A DNA stretch of 64,000 nucleotides from Sporosarcina sp. Te-1 (GTDB taxonomy: Bacteria; Bacillota; Bacilli; Bacillales_A; Planococcaceae). Of this stretch, positions 7,284-15,881 are shown one piece after another. The notes under the pieces are model-generated. The model did no database searches, was not told the origin of the DNA, and saw only the letters and a program-made list of their open reading frames with translations. The translations under genes and the position numbers were made by a program. Numbering within the stretch: the first letter of the stretch is position 1; the number at the start of each line of letters is the position of its first letter. Where the stretch lies: the NCBI RefSeq assembly GCF_017498505.1, contig NZ_CP071798.1, positions 3,211,501 through 3,275,500 of the forward strand. Direction: 5' to 3'.

Positions 7284-8384
7284 GTGAAGAAGCGGCTTAC
7301 AGCAGGATGGATGCTAATGCTAAGTTGTATATGGTTGCTTGGGGCGTGCGGCAAAACAGAGCCGGCCGCTCCGCCTGCAACCGAAACCAAACCGCCGGGA
7401 GAATCGACAGTTGAAGCGCCTTCTGGCGATCTGGCACCACTTGAAAAACGGACGAAGGTATTTATCGCCGAGGATGGTGCCGCATCGGGTGCTGGTTTTT
7501 ATATAGCCAAAGAAAAAGGTTATTTTGAGGACTATAACATTGAAGTGGAATTTGCTGATTTCGCGAACAGCGATGATATGCTACCAGCCCTTGCTGCTGG
7601 AGAAGTAGATATAGCTGGCGGCGTTTCGACAGCGTCCTTCTTCAACGCCATCGCGCAAGGCATCGACGTTCGGATCATCGCGGATAAAGGCCATAACGTA
7701 CCAGGCAAATCATATTTCACATTCGTCATCGGCAATCATATGGTCGATGAGATAAAGGAATATAGTGATTTCAAAGGGAAGAAGATTGCTGTTTCATCCC
7801 GCAATTCAATCGATGGCTATATTTATGAAGAAATGCTGAAGCATGCCGGTCTAACAGAAGATGATGTCGAATATGTCCATATCGCTGATTTCGTCGCTAT
7901 GCTAGGTGCTATTGACTCAGGAACGGTTGACGCGGCACTTAACATTGAGCCGCTCATCACCCAAGGCGTCGAAAAAGGGTTCCACGTACGATTTGGCGAC
8001 GCGACGGATTATGCACCAGAGTCACAAATTGCCATGGTGCTCGCTTCACCGAAATTCATGGAAGACGAGGAACTGTCACTTCGATTCATGCTTGCCTATC
8101 TGAAAGGATTGCATGATTACAATGATGCATTCTTCAAGGATATTGAAAAAGAAGCGATCGTCGATATCATGGTGAAACATACCGCTCTGAAAGATCCGGC
8201 ACTGTGGGATAAAGTCTATGTCACAGGTCTAAATCCAAATGGAGATATGCATGTCGAGGATATTAAAAAGCAGTTTGAATCGTATAAAGCAAACGGCGCC
8301 ATTCTAGGTGACATCGACTTTAACATCGCAATCGATACCTCTCTCGCGGATAAAGCGACGGAAATAATAGGTGAATACGAATAG
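7284..8384 (+). CDS. ABC transporter substrate-binding lipoprotein (NMT1/THI5-like fold)
   Basis: A 366-residue protein starting at GTG 7284, eight bases after AAGGGGAG. The signal peptide ends in the lipobox LLGAC. A Pro/Glu-rich linker precedes the periplasmic-binding fold, which shows GFYIAKEKGYFEDYNIEVEF, the ALAAGEVDIAGG segment and KGKKIAVSSR, all typical of SsuA/TauA/THI5-like receptors. It should deliver a small organic ligand to the permease at the outer face of the membrane. The aromatic ligand pocket of pyrimidine-binding members is not obvious, so substrate remains open. Last gene of the operon. Confidence 0.85.
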   Translation: MKKRLTAGWMLMLSCIWLLGACGKTEPAAPPATETKPPGESTVEAPSGDLAPLEKRTKVFIAEDGAASGAGFYIAKEKGYFEDYNIEVEFADFANSDDMLPALAAGEVDIAGGVSTASFFNAIAQGIDVRIIADKGHNVPGKSYFTFVIGNHMVDEIKEYSDFKGKKIAVSSRNSIDGYIYEEMLKHAGLTEDDVEYVHIADFVAMLGAIDSGTVDAALNIEPLITQGVEKGFHVRFGDATDYAPESQIAMVLASPKFMEDEELSLRFMLAYLKGLHDYNDAFFKDIEKEAIVDIMVKHTALKDPALWDKVYVTGLNPNGDMHVEDIKKQFESYKANGAILGDIDFNIAIDTSLADKATEIIGEYE

Positions 8385-8387
8385 AGC

Positions 8388-8416
8388 AAAAAGCCCGCGA
8401 GTGGTCGCGGGCTTTT
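8388..8416. terminator. Bidirectional rho-independent terminator
   Basis: AAAAAGCCCGCG and CGCGGGCTTTT arms enclose a short loop. A- and T-runs on both sides let it work in either direction. It closes the ABC operon, just before the repeat array. Confidence 0.85.
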
Positions 8417-8434
8417 GTATTGGGAGTTCCGCGG

Positions 8435-8655
8435 CGCGCATAAATAGAGGAATCCGCGCATAAGAGGAGTCCTTGCGCGCATAAGCAGGAAAATCCGCGC
8501 ATAAGGAGGACCCCCGCGCGCATAAGCAGGAAAATCTGCGCATAACGAGTCCTCCCGCGCGCATAAGCAGAAAAATCCGCGCATAAGGGGAGCCCCTGCG
8601 CGCATAAGCAAAAAATTCCATGTAAAATGATTCCCACGGTTAGCATAAGAATGAC
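8435..8655. repeat. Array A: phased repeats with core CGCGCATAA, alternating 20/21 bp
   Basis: Nine copies of CGCGCATAA (one is TGCGCATAA) start at 8435, 8455, 8476, 8496, 8517, 8537, 8558, 8578 and 8599. Spacing alternates 20 and 21, giving a 41-bp dimer. One spacer type is nearly constant (GCAGGAAAATC). The other varies but keeps complementary arms: AGGA/TCCT, GG/CC, GAG/CTC, GGGG/CCCC. A degenerate core is visible to about 8650. It lies between convergent genes. The remaining spacer to 8721 shows nothing else. Confidence 0.9.
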
Positions 8656-8721
8656 CACAAGAAAAGAAAAAACGCACGGAAAGTTTCAGCTCCCGCGCGT
8701 AAACCATATAAGATTTCCACT

Positions 8722-9690
8722 TTAAAACCTCAAAAGTTTTATTAACCCCTCAGAAGCATCCACCAGCACTTCACCGCCAATCGGGAACGTGAACATCGGC
8801 TGAGTGTGGCCAAAATCCACATCGTACAGTACAGGGACTTCCTTTAACATCGGATGCTTATCAAGAATGAACAATAATTGCTCCTCCGTGATCCTTGATG
8901 CTCGTTGAAACCTCCCAATCACAAGGGCTTTAATGGACGTAACATTTTGCAATAAAGATGTTAAATCCCTTGCAAAAGTCTCTGGGATTGTCATCTCATC
9001 ATCCTCAACAAAGAGAACGGTATTATCAAGTTTTGGCATATACGCAGTCCCTTGAAGCAAGTTAAGCGTGCATAAATTACCGCCCCAAAGTGTACCGCTA
9101 GCTGCTCCTGCATGATACGTTTTCCAAGCAGTTTCTTCAAAGCGCCGATTTTCCTGATCCAAATACCAAGCGTCGTCGCTCCATTGTTCAGACGGTTTTA
9201 GCTCAAACGGTGTATCTTGCATCAGGCATTGTGTAAAGAAATGGGTTTGGTATTCCTGACCTTTCGTCATTTGGAAACTGGAGAAATGAGGTCCAGAGTA
9301 GGTAACCATGTCAGTTTGGGCCGTTATGGCAGTAGCAATTGCTGTAATATCGCTGTAGCCACAAAATATTTTAGGGTTCTGTTTTATTAATTCATAATCA
9401 ATATACGGCAGAAGTTCATTGGAATTAAATCCGCCGATGACGGTTACAATTCCTTTTACCTGTTTATCGCTAAAAGCTTTATGCAAGTCTTCAATTCGTT
9501 GTTGAATGCTTGCAGAGTTTTGAAGATCTTTCTCAAAGACATGGCGGCCAAAAGTGACGGTTAAACCTAAACGCTCCAGCCGCTTCTTTGCCTTTTGAAT
9601 GCCTTCCTCAGATAAAATGCCTGCACTGCGGCTCGGCGCAATAATCCGTATTTCGTCACCGTGTTTTAACTTTTCTGGTATACGCAACAT
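8722..9690 (-). CDS. LD-carboxypeptidase / microcin C7 immunity-like (peptidase S66)
   Basis: A 322-residue S66 peptidase with the nucleophile elbow GYSD, the FVEDDE glutamate and the DFGHTQP histidine that together form its Ser-Glu-His triad. Family members cleave the L-Lys/DAP-D-Ala bond of cytoplasmic murein tetrapeptides (LdcA) or, as MccF, hydrolyse microcin-C-like acyl-adenylate toxins. The length and insert pattern are closer to MccF-type Bacillus proteins than to LdcA, but the choice cannot be settled here. GGAAGGAG precedes ATG 9690. The gene upstream on the same strand starts a separate function. Confidence 0.85.
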   Translation of the reverse strand: MLRIPEKLKHGDEIRIIAPSRSAGILSEEGIQKAKKRLERLGLTVTFGRHVFEKDLQNSASIQQRIEDLHKAFSDKQVKGIVTVIGGFNSNELLPYIDYELIKQNPKIFCGYSDITAIATAITAQTDMVTYSGPHFSSFQMTKGQEYQTHFFTQCLMQDTPFELKPSEQWSDDAWYLDQENRRFEETAWKTYHAGAASGTLWGGNLCTLNLLQGTAYMPKLDNTVLFVEDDEMTIPETFARDLTSLLQNVTSIKALVIGRFQRASRITEEQLLFILDKHPMLKEVPVLYDVDFGHTQPMFTFPIGGEVLVDASEGLIKLLRF

Positions 9691-9745
9691 GTTCGCTCCT
9701 TCCCATCCACTGTTTCGTTACTATGCAAGTCTGTATGTACAGAGA

Positions 9746-10714
9746 TTATGCGTTACTTGCCCGCAATCTCTTCTTTCCGGCTACGGCCGTTTGATAGCTA
9801 TGGAGCGCCATCCCAATAATGATGACCCCGATGCCTACAAGCGAGAGCGCACCAGGCAAGGCGATATGTAAAATAATGATTTCTCCGATCATCGCAAAGA
9901 TCAGTTCTGTCGATTGGGTGGCTTCTACGGCAGCCAGTTTTCCTTGGTCGCCTTGCACCAAGTCCGTTGCCATAAAGAATAAAGTCGTAGCGATGACACC
10001 CGAGCTGACGGCAACAATCAATGACTGAACTACTTGACTCATGGATGGTAATCCGACGGTCATAAGGGCATAGACCGCAAACAGTGCCCATACAGGAAGC
10101 GTCATCAGTGTCATGGCGAGAACCCGTTGAAATGTATCCAGTCGGCCTTGCAATAAATCCATCATCTTCCGGTTGCCGAGCGGGTAGGCGAAAGCCGCAA
10201 TGATGACCGGTAGAATGCCGAGGAGCAGCGTTTGCAATTCCACACTTTTGGCATTCGGAATCTGAATCAGTACAACACCTGCAAAGATGATCAGCGAGAT
10301 GCCGAGGGAAATCAATGGGATTTGCTGTCTCACCTTTTTCTCACCAGCAGACGTCTTGACGACAATTACAAAGAACGGAGCAAGCAGCACGCCCGCAACA
10401 ATCGTCAATTGCCACGTGCCGGCCAGCAGCCAACCCGGGCTGTAAGCGGCCGAAAAAGTGAGCGGTGCATAAAACAGGACGAACGCCACCACGCTCCATA
10501 TAAAAAAAGGCGCAGGTCGAGCGGCCATGGCGTCCTTCATATCACGAAGTCCACCGCGCCACGCAACGATTGCGATTAAAAACGGCACCATGAAAAAATA
10601 GCGGAGGGAAGCGCTCCACAGCCAGCTTCCCCCTGACATTTCCATCGACCGATTCAAGACGAACGTCACCGCAAAAAAGAGGGATGAGAGGATTCCAAGC
10701 CAAATCGCTTTCAT
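9746..10714 (-). CDS. Multidrug-resistance efflux (EmrE-like) DMT-family transporter
   Basis: A 322-residue membrane protein with about ten helices arranged as two five-helix repeats. The N-terminus AIWLGILSSLFFAVTFVLNR is typical of the putative multidrug efflux branch of the drug/metabolite transporter superfamily in Bacillales. AAGGAGG precedes ATG 10714. It lies 12 bp downstream of pepT and so is probably cotranscribed with it. Substrate unknown. The ending is a basic tail. Confidence 0.82.
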   Translation of the reverse strand: MKAIWLGILSSLFFAVTFVLNRSMEMSGGSWLWSASLRYFFMVPFLIAIVAWRGGLRDMKDAMAARPAPFFIWSVVAFVLFYAPLTFSAAYSPGWLLAGTWQLTIVAGVLLAPFFVIVVKTSAGEKKVRQQIPLISLGISLIIFAGVVLIQIPNAKSVELQTLLLGILPVIIAAFAYPLGNRKMMDLLQGRLDTFQRVLAMTLMTLPVWALFAVYALMTVGLPSMSQVVQSLIVAVSSGVIATTLFFMATDLVQGDQGKLAAVEATQSTELIFAMIGEIIILHIALPGALSLVGIGVIIIGMALHSYQTAVAGKKRLRASNA

Positions 10715-10726
10715 CGCATAGCCTCC

Positions 10727-11953
10727 TTATGCCCGTTGTTCGTAAAGTTTCACTGCCTCAATGATGACTTCTGTTGCTTTCACCATGTTGTCGACAGAGA
10801 TGTATTCATACTTGCCATGGTAATTTTCGCCGCCTGTGAAAATGTTCGGCGTCGGCATGCCCATGTAAGATAATTGGGAACCATCCGTTCCGCCACGTAC
10901 CGGTACAATGTTCGGCTCAATATCAAGTGCTTTGAATGCATCGCCAATAATATCGACAATCTCCATGACTGGTTCAATTTTCTCCCGCATATTGTAGTAT
11001 TGATCGTCCAGTTCCAACACGACCGCTTCTTCACCATGCTTCTCTTTCAATTTCGCTGCTGTGTCGACCATCAATTGCTTCCGTGCTTCGAATTGCTCAC
11101 GGTCGAAATACCGGATGATATAACTTAATGTCGTCTTTTCGACTGATCCTTCGACATCCATTAGGTGAATAAACCCTTCATAGCCGTCCGTTTTTTGAGG
11201 AATTTCATCTGCAGGCATGGCTGCCTGGAATTCATTTGCAATCAAAATGGAATTGACCATTTTATCCTTCGCTGATCCCGGGTGGACATTCGTTCCGTGG
11301 AATGTCACTTTTGCGCCTGCTGCATTAAAGCTTTCATATTGAAGTTCACCGATTGGACCGCCGTCCATTGTATAGGCGTATTTGGCACCGAATGCTGCCA
11401 CGTCAAATTTATGTGGCCCGCGGCCGATTTCCTCATCTGGTGTGAAGGCGACGCGGAGCTTGCCGTGCTGGATCTCCGGATGGGCAATCAAATATTCCAT
11501 AGCCGTCATGATTTCTGCGATTCCGGCTTTATTGTCCGCACCAAGCAACGTTGTTCCGTCTGTGGTCATTAGCGTATGCCCTACGTAATTTTTCAATTCA
11601 GGGAACGTCTCGACCCGCATCACTGTATTGCTGTTCAGTTGAATATCGTTACCATCATAATCATGGACAAGCTGTGGATTGACGTTTTTCCCCGTGTAAT
11701 CAGTCGCTGTGTCGACGTGAGCCAAAAAGCCGATGACTGGAATGTCTTTGTCGATATTGGCAGGAAGTGTGGCGAATAAATAGCCATTGTCATCCAGTGT
11801 GATGTCTTCCATCCCGATGGCAGCCAACTCTTTTTCAAGCTCGTGGAGCAAATCCCATTGCCCCGCAGTAGAAGGCGTCGTTGTGCTTTCTGCATCTGAT
11901 TGTGTATCTATTTTTGCATAACGGGTTAACCGTTCGATCAATTTTTCTTTCAT
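10727..11953 (-). CDS. pepT: Peptidase T (tripeptide aminopeptidase)
   Basis: A 408-residue M20B zinc peptidase. Visible motifs: HVDTA (first zinc His and Asp), GADNKAG (bridging Asp), TPDEEIG (catalytic and zinc Glu), VHPGSAKDK in the lid domain, and GTDGSQLS near the C-terminus. It releases the N-terminal residue of tripeptides in the cytoplasm. GAGGAGGG upstream supports ATG 11953; a longer version starting at 11992 would overlap the preceding YhhN gene. Length and motif order match Bacillus PepT. Confidence 0.95.
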   Translation of the reverse strand: MKEKLIERLTRYAKIDTQSDAESTTTPSTAGQWDLLHELEKELAAIGMEDITLDDNGYLFATLPANIDKDIPVIGFLAHVDTATDYTGKNVNPQLVHDYDGNDIQLNSNTVMRVETFPELKNYVGHTLMTTDGTTLLGADNKAGIAEIMTAMEYLIAHPEIQHGKLRVAFTPDEEIGRGPHKFDVAAFGAKYAYTMDGGPIGELQYESFNAAGAKVTFHGTNVHPGSAKDKMVNSILIANEFQAAMPADEIPQKTDGYEGFIHLMDVEGSVEKTTLSYIIRYFDREQFEARKQLMVDTAAKLKEKHGEEAVVLELDDQYYNMREKIEPVMEIVDIIGDAFKALDIEPNIVPVRGGTDGSQLSYMGMPTPNIFTGGENYHGKYEYISVDNMVKATEVIIEAVKLYEQRA

Positions 11954-11988
11954 TCCAAAACCCTCCTCAAAATAGTGGTACGATTCTT

Positions 11989-12648
11989 TCATCTTATCAG
12001 ATTGTTTGGATTTACGGAATACTTCACGAAGCGGTTCTCGATGCTCGAGGCGATGAAGACCTGAGCGGCATAATAGGTGACCATAACCCAGGCATCGCGA
12101 TAAGGGAGCGCTGTTACAAAACGGTCAATCGCCAAAAAGGAATCCGAACAGATGAAGAGTAGCGCCCCTATAATGGCAAAGGGTAACCGAGTCCGTATAG
12201 CCATCCAGCCCATCAATAAAATGACAGCAATATAGGCGATAATCGCAGTGCCTAACAAAGTTTGCCCTGCCGAATATTGAGGACCCGCAATCCAAGCTGC
12301 CATCAAAAGTCCATAGGCGACAAGAGGAATTGCAGCCCAAAGAGGCACAGATTTCCGGCTTGCTTGGCGAAATGCGGCAATGTAGAAAATATGGCCAATG
12401 AAAAATGTTGCAAGTCCCGCCATGAACCAATAAATGACTCCGTCCGCAATCATGCAGATCAATAAGCCGGCTAAAATAAGCCGCTTATATGAGGTGGATA
12501 CAAGGGAGGGCGTTGCCATTCCATAAATGAGGATGAGTGCCATAGGCAGAAGCTTCATGGCAATCTTTACATCGACAATTTCATCCGGACCGAAAAAAAG
12601 ATAAGTAAGTCCGGTTAATGTGATAGAGGCAAGAAAAAATTTGCGCAT
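11989..12648 (-). CDS. YhhN-family lysoplasmalogenase-like membrane protein
   Basis: A 219-residue protein with about eight transmembrane helices. The early segment [12 protein letters not shown] and the C-terminal [13 protein letters not shown] match the conserved positions of the YhhN/TMEM86 family, whose characterised members hydrolyse the vinyl-ether bond of lysoplasmalogens. Whether this bacterium has plasmalogens is not known from the window. Its stop codon is 36 bp upstream of pepT, so the two and the DMT gene may form one transcript. Confidence 0.8.
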   Translation of the reverse strand: MRKFFLASITLTGLTYLFFGPDEIVDVKIAMKLLPMALILIYGMATPSLVSTSYKRLILAGLLICMIADGVIYWFMAGLATFFIGHIFYIAAFRQASRKSVPLWAAIPLVAYGLLMAAWIAGPQYSAGQTLLGTAIIAYIAVILLMGWMAIRTRLPFAIIGALLFICSDSFLAIDRFVTALPYRDAWVMVTYYAAQVFIASSIENRFVKYSVNPNNLIR

Positions 12649-12751
12649 TAATGTCCAGCTCCTTCCATTCTGTTACCCTTCAATAGAAAGGTAGGAAATT
12701 CCTTCTCATTTTGAAATTCAAGTGACAACTTTTACTAAGACTTACGGAATA

Positions 12752-12780
12752 TTGCGAAATGGCAGGAACTCAATCATAAT
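12752..12780 (+). promoter_or_regulatory. Probable sigma-A promoter
   Basis: TTGCGA (12752-12757) and CATAAT (12775-12780), 17-bp spacer, 41 bp upstream of the GyrI-like gene. Confidence 0.5.
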
Positions 12781-12820
12781 GAAAGCGTCCTTGTAAGAAT
12801 ACGGGAAAGGGGTAGGCAGT

Positions 12821-13282
12821 ATGTATAGTGAAAAGGAAGTAAGAGAAGTGGGAGAATTAAAATTGGTCGGCTATCGGATCTTATGCGAAGGAGATCAATA
12901 CATAGTCGAAATACCGAAAGCATCGCTTCGGTTGCAGGAGATGGTGGCAGACATACCGTATGTCGTCAACCCGTCACAGCAGTTCGGGGCATTTGTTGTG
13001 GACAGTGTGCCAGAAAATGACGGGTATTGGATTTGTGTTGAAGTGAAGGAGTTTGGGGATAATCCGGACGATTTTGTCCAGTTGACGATTCCTCCTCAAC
13101 GATACGCTGTCGTACGATACAACGGTCCAAACGACAAGATCAGGGAGGCTTACTCTGATTTACATGCATGGATGGAAGAAAACCAGTATACGAGGCGTAT
13201 GGACGCTTGGCATGTGGAGAAGTTCCATAGCTGGGAAGACCGTGAGAATATTGATGTGGAGTTGTTTGATACGATTGCCTAA
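12821..13282 (+). CDS. GyrI-like / AraC effector-binding domain protein
   Basis: A 153-residue single-domain protein of the SOUL/GyrI superfamily. The pattern ELKLVGYRI near the start, WICVEVKEF in the middle and PPQRYAVVRYNGP followed by a helix and a C-terminal ENIDVELFDTI strand is the duplicated beta-alpha-beta fold that binds small hydrophobic or cationic molecules. No DNA-binding domain is fused. AAAGGGGT upstream supports ATG 12821. It may act as a drug sensor or scavenger; its ligand is unknown. Two genes of unknown function follow closely. Confidence 0.8.
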   Translation: MYSEKEVREVGELKLVGYRILCEGDQYIVEIPKASLRLQEMVADIPYVVNPSQQFGAFVVDSVPENDGYWICVEVKEFGDNPDDFVQLTIPPQRYAVVRYNGPNDKIREAYSDLHAWMEENQYTRRMDAWHVEKFHSWEDRENIDVELFDTIA

Positions 13283-13318
13283 TGAATGGCAGCAGATTGG
13301 GGGGAGCAGAATCGAATT

Positions 13319-13669
13319 ATGTCGTTCACAATTTTATTCCTATTAGTTATGCTACCCCTTGTCCTTCTTTTTGTCGGTGTTGGTACGACGATTTTTTATC
13401 GCAATCGAGATGCACAGAGAAAGCCCACAATAACAGCGTGGCTTGCTCTTGTGCTTCAAATTGGTATGTTCATTGCCTTTGTCATGGGAAGTTTCGCTAA
13501 TAGTTCTGATCTCATACTAGATATTCTGTGGTGGGGCATCGTGATCTTTGGCTTTCTCTCTGGAATCCGGGAATTTCGAAACAATGTGATTGCAGCCATG
13601 TTAATAATATTAATCAGTATGTTTATGGCGGCTTTTATGCTTCTATTGGTATTTATCACTTCGATGTAA
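13319..13669 (+). CDS. Hypothetical membrane protein
   Basis: A 116-residue protein of four hydrophobic helices, with short polar loops (RNRDAQRKP and GIREFRN). ATG 13319 lies 12 bases after GGGGGGAG; an ATG at 13286 gives a longer, charged N-terminus with no ribosome site. I do not recognise a named family. It follows the GyrI-like gene by 36 bp and probably shares its promoter. Confidence 0.6.
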   Translation: MSFTILFLLVMLPLVLLFVGVGTTIFYRNRDAQRKPTITAWLALVLQIGMFIAFVMGSFANSSDLILDILWWGIVIFGFLSGIREFRNNVIAAMLIILISMFMAAFMLLLVFITSM

Positions 13670-13725
13670 GTGGCTGTAAACCTCTTGTGGAATTGATGAT
13701 TCTCAATAAATAGAGGCGGTGTGTA

Positions 13726-14697
13726 ATGAGAAAATGGCATTGGATGGTGGTGATCGGTGTTCTCACGGCGAGTGTGATTGTTACCATCGTTTCTATCAAT
13801 TCAAAAGCTCAACCGGAAGCAAGGCAAGACGAAGTCGAAAACGATCTTGAGACCAAGACCGGTAGGGAAGCTGCCGAGCAGATAGAGGAGCTCTTTTCTA
13901 TTATATACGGAACGGAAGATGGGCAAATAGGGGAGCCCCAACGGAACCTTGAAGGAACTGACCTCGCCCCAATGAGTTTCTTCGTGAAAGAGAATGTATT
14001 TTATATTTTGGATAATGCTGCTAAGCAAGTTGTTGTCACGGATGGGAAAGAGAAAGTATTCAACTTCCAGCTCGATAAAGATGCGTGGCTGAAAGATCTC
14101 TATGTCGATGTCGAAGGAACGATCTATGTATTGGATGAACGACAAGGCGTCTTAACTTATGACAAGGAAGGCATTTTATTGGATAAGTTTTCGTTGTCAC
14201 ATGACAAATTGATCCCTACGAGCCTTTCGGTAAATTCAGAGGGAGAGATTTTCGTTCATCAAGAGGGAAGTCGAACCCTCTCTGTAGCTGACAACCAGAT
14301 TGAGCCATTCGTAAAGTCCTCTGGAAATATTACAGTTGCTCCAAGGCGCGTGGACGAAAAGAATGGAAAGCTGATTGTAACCGAGAAGGACCATGAGACG
14401 GTTATTAACGTTCCATTTAAAGAAACTTACGGTGCCCTTACCATTCATGATATACAAGCGAATCAAATCATCTTTGAAAAGCTTGAAGTAAAGGATGAAA
14501 GCCCGATCTCTACGGTTTCGAGCATCTATGTAATGGATACGAAGGGGAAAGAGAAAGGCAGCGTCCAGGTTCCATATGAACAATCTGTTTACTACGCTGA
14601 ACATCCTATTCGGGTGGACAATCAAAAAAATTATTTTATGTCTCCACAGGAAGATCGCGTTTATTTTTATGAATTGAAGCCTGGAGCAGCGCGGTGA
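13726..14697 (+). CDS. Hypothetical exported protein, beta-propeller-like
   Basis: A 323-residue protein with an N-terminal membrane anchor or uncleaved signal (residues 5-25) and no lipobox. The body has several repeats of the form xxIYVLDERQGVLTYD / GEIFVHQEGSRTLSV that resemble NHL/YVTN-type beta-propeller blades, so it likely folds as an extracytoplasmic propeller. GAGGCGGTG precedes ATG 13726. It is the third gene in a run starting at 12821. No binding partner can be inferred. Confidence 0.6.
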   Translation: MRKWHWMVVIGVLTASVIVTIVSINSKAQPEARQDEVENDLETKTGREAAEQIEELFSIIYGTEDGQIGEPQRNLEGTDLAPMSFFVKENVFYILDNAAKQVVVTDGKEKVFNFQLDKDAWLKDLYVDVEGTIYVLDERQGVLTYDKEGILLDKFSLSHDKLIPTSLSVNSEGEIFVHQEGSRTLSVADNQIEPFVKSSGNITVAPRRVDEKNGKLIVTEKDHETVINVPFKETYGALTIHDIQANQIIFEKLEVKDESPISTVSSIYVMDTKGKEKGSVQVPYEQSVYYAEHPIRVDNQKNYFMSPQEDRVYFYELKPGAAR

Positions 14698-14753
14698 AAG
14701 TTGGAGATTTGTAGAATTCGGCAAAAGTATTCTTGATTAAAGATTTACAAATG

Positions 14754-14801
14754 AGAAAGCACTTTCTCTAAGATGGCTGCAACTTAGAGAAAGTGCTTTC
14801 T
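14754..14801. terminator. Perfect 19-bp stem between convergent genes
   Basis: AGAAAGCACTTTCTCTAAG (14754-14772) and its exact complement (14783-14801) enclose a 10-nt loop. Neither side has a long T-run, so it is an atypical bidirectional terminator or an mRNA 3'-end stabiliser for the propeller gene and the convergent LysR gene. Confidence 0.6.
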
Positions 14802-14838
14802 GATTAATTGAGTCTAGTATGTATCAATCAATAAACCA

Positions 14839-15771
14839 TTATGAATCGATACATCCATGGTTCTCCTCTCCAAACGGAGCCAACAGCTTACTCTCCCGCA
14901 ACAAATCGATAAACACCTCAAGCGCTTTTGTTTGAAAGGGGGTGCCGGTTACGACCGAGAAGGTCCGGACGTACGGCAGCCCTTTTATATGAAGGACGCA
15001 TAATTCCCCGTGCTTTAATTCCTTTTGAATGGACCAATAGGAGAGCAGGCTGATGCCGAGCCCGGCCTCGACAGATTCTTTGATCGGCTGAGTGCTGCTA
15101 AAGTGCATGACCGAGGCGGGACTCATCCCGTGTTTTGCAAAAACAGTGTCCATTGCTTCGCGAGTTCCGGAGCCGGTTTCCCGGCAAATCCACATTTCAT
15201 TTTCCAAACGCTTCAAGTCGATGGGTGCCGTCTCCTTCTGTGATTTGGCAAGCGGGCTGGAAGGGGAGCAGACGACAACCATTGCATCTTCCGCCAGCTC
15301 TTCGGAAATCAATTTAGTTTCCTGAAACTGTCCTTCCACGATGCCGACATCGAGTTTATGCCGTGCGACAAGTTGAGCGATGGTAGATGTATTGCCAATT
15401 GTGACGGTGGGTATGATAGCAGGGTAGCGCGCTTTCAAATCTGCAAGAATATGGGGCAGGACATATTCACCGAATGTATAGCTCGCTCCGATTGCTAACG
15501 TACCGCTCGCTTTATTTGTAAGATCGTCGACTAAATGCTGCATCTTTCCGTAGAGCGCCATGATTTCCTTTGCGTGATGATAGACGATGTCTCCCGCTGT
15601 ATTAAGACGCACATATTTGTTTGTCCGTTCGAGCAGTCTGACCCCGATTTCTTCCTCCAATGAGCGGATATATTGGCTCACGGCAGGCTGCGTCATATGG
15701 TGTATTTCCGCGGCGCGCGAGAAGCTCTGTTTCTCGGCTACGGTAATGAAAATCTGTAATTGCGTATCCAT
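14839..15771 (-). CDS. LysR-family transcriptional regulator (YeiE/CysL-like)
   Basis: A 310-residue LysR regulator. The N-terminal winged helix-turn-helix contains FSRAAEIHHMTQPAVSQYIRSLEEEIGVRLLER (helices at about 18-50), and a type-2 periplasmic-binding-like sensor domain follows. The start at ATG 15771 is set by GGGAGGGAG. It is divergent from the YeiH-type exporter at 15882, the usual LysR/target arrangement. By analogy with YeiE/YeiH and CysL it may respond to a sulfur compound; this is inference. The 110-bp spacer must hold its binding sites. Confidence 0.88.
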   Translation of the reverse strand: MDTQLQIFITVAEKQSFSRAAEIHHMTQPAVSQYIRSLEEEIGVRLLERTNKYVRLNTAGDIVYHHAKEIMALYGKMQHLVDDLTNKASGTLAIGASYTFGEYVLPHILADLKARYPAIIPTVTIGNTSTIAQLVARHKLDVGIVEGQFQETKLISEELAEDAMVVVCSPSSPLAKSQKETAPIDLKRLENEMWICRETGSGTREAMDTVFAKHGMSPASVMHFSSTQPIKESVEAGLGISLLSYWSIQKELKHGELCVLHIKGLPYVRTFSVVTGTPFQTKALEVFIDLLRESKLLAPFGEENHGCIDS

Positions 15772-15881
15772 TCGGCTCCCTCCCATATGTAGAATCATAA
15801 CCTATTACTTATCATCACCATTATTATAATTTATTTTACTTATATAAATACAGGGATTATCCTATGACTAGGAGGTGTACC

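Noticed and set aside
8216..8707. Three overlapping minus-strand open frames of 105-163 codons with repeated YAR/LLMRA words
   Set aside because: They are translations of repeat array A; no ribosome site, and the peptide repeats simply mirror the DNA repeat.
14236..14724. 162-codon minus-strand frame opposite the propeller-like gene
   Set aside because: No ribosome site, and the plus-strand gene has coherent signal peptide and repeats.
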